Assembly (NCBI GenBank): GCA_015062715.1
Contig: SUUD01000124.1
Location: 1 to 6,255, forward strand
Direction of reading: 5' to 3'
From: Olsenella sp.
GTDB taxonomy: Bacteria > Actinomycetota > Coriobacteriia > Coriobacteriales > Atopobiaceae
DNA length: 6,255 nucleotides
Part shown: positions 5,262 through 6,255 of the stretch, piece by piece
Layout of the letters: each line of letters opens with the position of its first letter
Numbering within the stretch: the stretch's first letter is position 1
Program-made: the position numbers and the translations under genes
The notes under the pieces: model-generated
What the model was told of the DNA's origin: nothing
The model's database searches: none
The model's input: only the letters and a program-made list of their open reading frames with translations

Positions 5262-6255
5262 TTGTTCCTCCTCCTGTCGTTGAGGGGCACCGAACGGGAG
5301 CCGCCGCGCAGGCGCTCCGCGGGCGAGGGCCCGAGGTCGATGCGCTCGCGCCCGCCGCGGGGGTTGCCCCCGTCGAGGACCTTGAAGACCGGCGCCGGCG
5401 ACGGCCCGCCCTCGCGGACGGTCATCTGCCTGCGGCGCACGTCGTGCTCGGTCTCGGGCAGGGAGCTCGACCGCGACACCGAGACCATGAGGCCAACCAG
5501 CATGAGCGAACTCATGATGGCCGAGCCGCCGTAGCTCACGAAGGGCAGGGGCTTGCCCGAGAGCGGGAACAGCCCCAGGACCCCCATCACGTTGATGAAC
5601 AGCTGGATGCCCAGGAGCGAGGCGGCGCCGGCCGAGACGAGCGTGCCGGTGAGGTCGGGGGCGTAGCGGGCGATGCGATAGCCCGCCCAGATGATCACCG
5701 CGAAGAGGAGCAGGACGCCGAGCGTCCCCACGAGCCCCAGCTCCTCGCCGATGATGGCGTAGATGAAGTCGTTGTGCGCCTCGGGCAGGTAGGCGTACTT
5801 CTGGCGCGACAGGCCCAGCCCCACGCCCGTGAGCCCCCCGCTGCCAAAGGCGTAGAAGCCCTGGATGAGCTGGTAGCCGTTGCCGAAGGGGTCCTTCCAG
5901 GGGTCGAGCATGGTGAGGATGCGCAGGCGCGAGTACTCGTCGCCCAGCGCGATGACCAGGGCCACGATGCCCGCGCCCGCGATGACGGGGATGGTGTAGG
6001 CGATCGGGAAGCCCGCGAGGATCGCCATGACGAAGACCGTGGCGCCGATGATGAGGGTCGTGCCCTTGTCGGGCTGGATGACGATGAGCAGAAGCGGGAT
6101 GCCGACGCCGACCGCCATCATGCCGACGGAGCGCTCGAAGCTGTACGCACCCTCCTCGAAGATGGACTGCAGGAGGCTGGCGGCCATGAGGATGACGACC
6201 GGCTTGGCGAACTCAGAGGGCTGGAAGCGGAAGCCCGCGATCTCGACCCAGCGCG
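5258..6255 (-). CDS. ftsW: Septal peptidoglycan polymerase FtsW (SEDS family), 5' end outside window
   Basis: A polytopic membrane glycosyltransferase that polymerises lipid II at the septum with its partner class B PBP. The visible part is 331 residues; the reading frame stays open to the right edge, and the ATG at 6187 is internal, because the upstream in-frame sequence encodes the conserved RWVEIAGFRFQPSEFAK. Numbering from the first full codon: QPDKGTT at 60-66; hydrophobic segments near 17-31, 43-60, 65-82, 84-104, 174-195, 205-227 and 244-262; PEAHNDF at 157-163, whose Asp162 matches the essential SEDS aspartate; IGEELG at 168-173; and PLSGKPLPFVSYGG at 230-243 (Ser where Thr is common). 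A basic cytoplasmic tail of about 70 residues ends in RRRNK. RodA is the main alternative, but adjacency to murG and ftsQ/ftsZ favours FtsW. Confidence 0.96.
   Translation of the reverse strand, partial: RWVEIAGFRFQPSEFAKPVVILMAASLLQSIFEEGAYSFERSVGMMAVGVGIPLLLIVIQPDKGTTLIIGATVFVMAILAGFPIAYTIPVIAGAGIVALVIALGDEYSRLRILTMLDPWKDPFGNGYQLIQGFYAFGSGGLTGVGLGLSRQKYAYLPEAHNDFIYAIIGEELGLVGTLGVLLLFAVIIWAGYRIARYAPDLTGTLVSAGAASLLGIQLFINVMGVLGLFPLSGKPLPFVSYGGSAIMSSLMLVGLMVSVSRSSSLPETEHDVRRRQMTVREGGPSPAPVFKVLDGGNPRGGRERIDLGPSPAERLRGGSRSVPLNDRRRNK

Overview
This window is the downstream half of a bacterial division and cell wall (dcw) gene cluster. Every gene I can support lies on the minus strand, so transcription runs from high to low coordinates: ftsW (its 5' end lies beyond the right edge), murG, murC, murB, ftsQ, then ftsZ (only its first 92 codons are inside, at the left edge). 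No mobile element, CRISPR array, tRNA, rRNA or foreign cargo gene is visible.

The coding DNA is GC-rich, with strong G/C bias at third codon positions. There is one GTG start (murG), one likely TTG start (murB), and Shine-Dalgarno sequences close to AGGAGG. There is no ftsA between ftsQ and ftsZ, which fits Actinomycetota. The order murG-murC-murB-ftsQ-ftsZ, the compact FtsZ N-terminus and the type II MurB suggest class Coriobacteriia (Olsenella, Collinsella or Atopobium relatives). That placement is an inference from memory of gene order and protein style, not a database result.

Layout, right to left: ftsW (6255 to 5258, partial) overlaps murG (5261 to 4131) by 4 bases. A 91-base gap holding a GC-rich hairpin precedes murC (4039 to 2624). 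murB follows after 8 bases (2615 to 1695) and ftsQ after 4 more (1690 to 623). A 345-base intergenic region (622 to 278) then separates ftsQ from ftsZ (277 to 1). Its core, 361-540, is about 43% GC by hand count, much lower than the genes. It carries repeated AACCCTCAAGT-type motifs, a perfect 8-bp-arm palindrome, a 9-bp direct repeat and hairpins. It is the natural place for ftsZ promoters and operators.

Together, MurB and MurC make UDP-MurNAc and add its first peptide residue, MurG completes lipid II, FtsW polymerises lipid II at the septum, FtsQ scaffolds the divisome in the membrane, and FtsZ forms the ring that recruits the rest. This is a conserved housekeeping locus. I did not find a new biological system. 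The points most worth a second look are the repeat-rich ftsQ-ftsZ intergenic region and the long acidic, aromatic-rich C-terminal tail of FtsQ.
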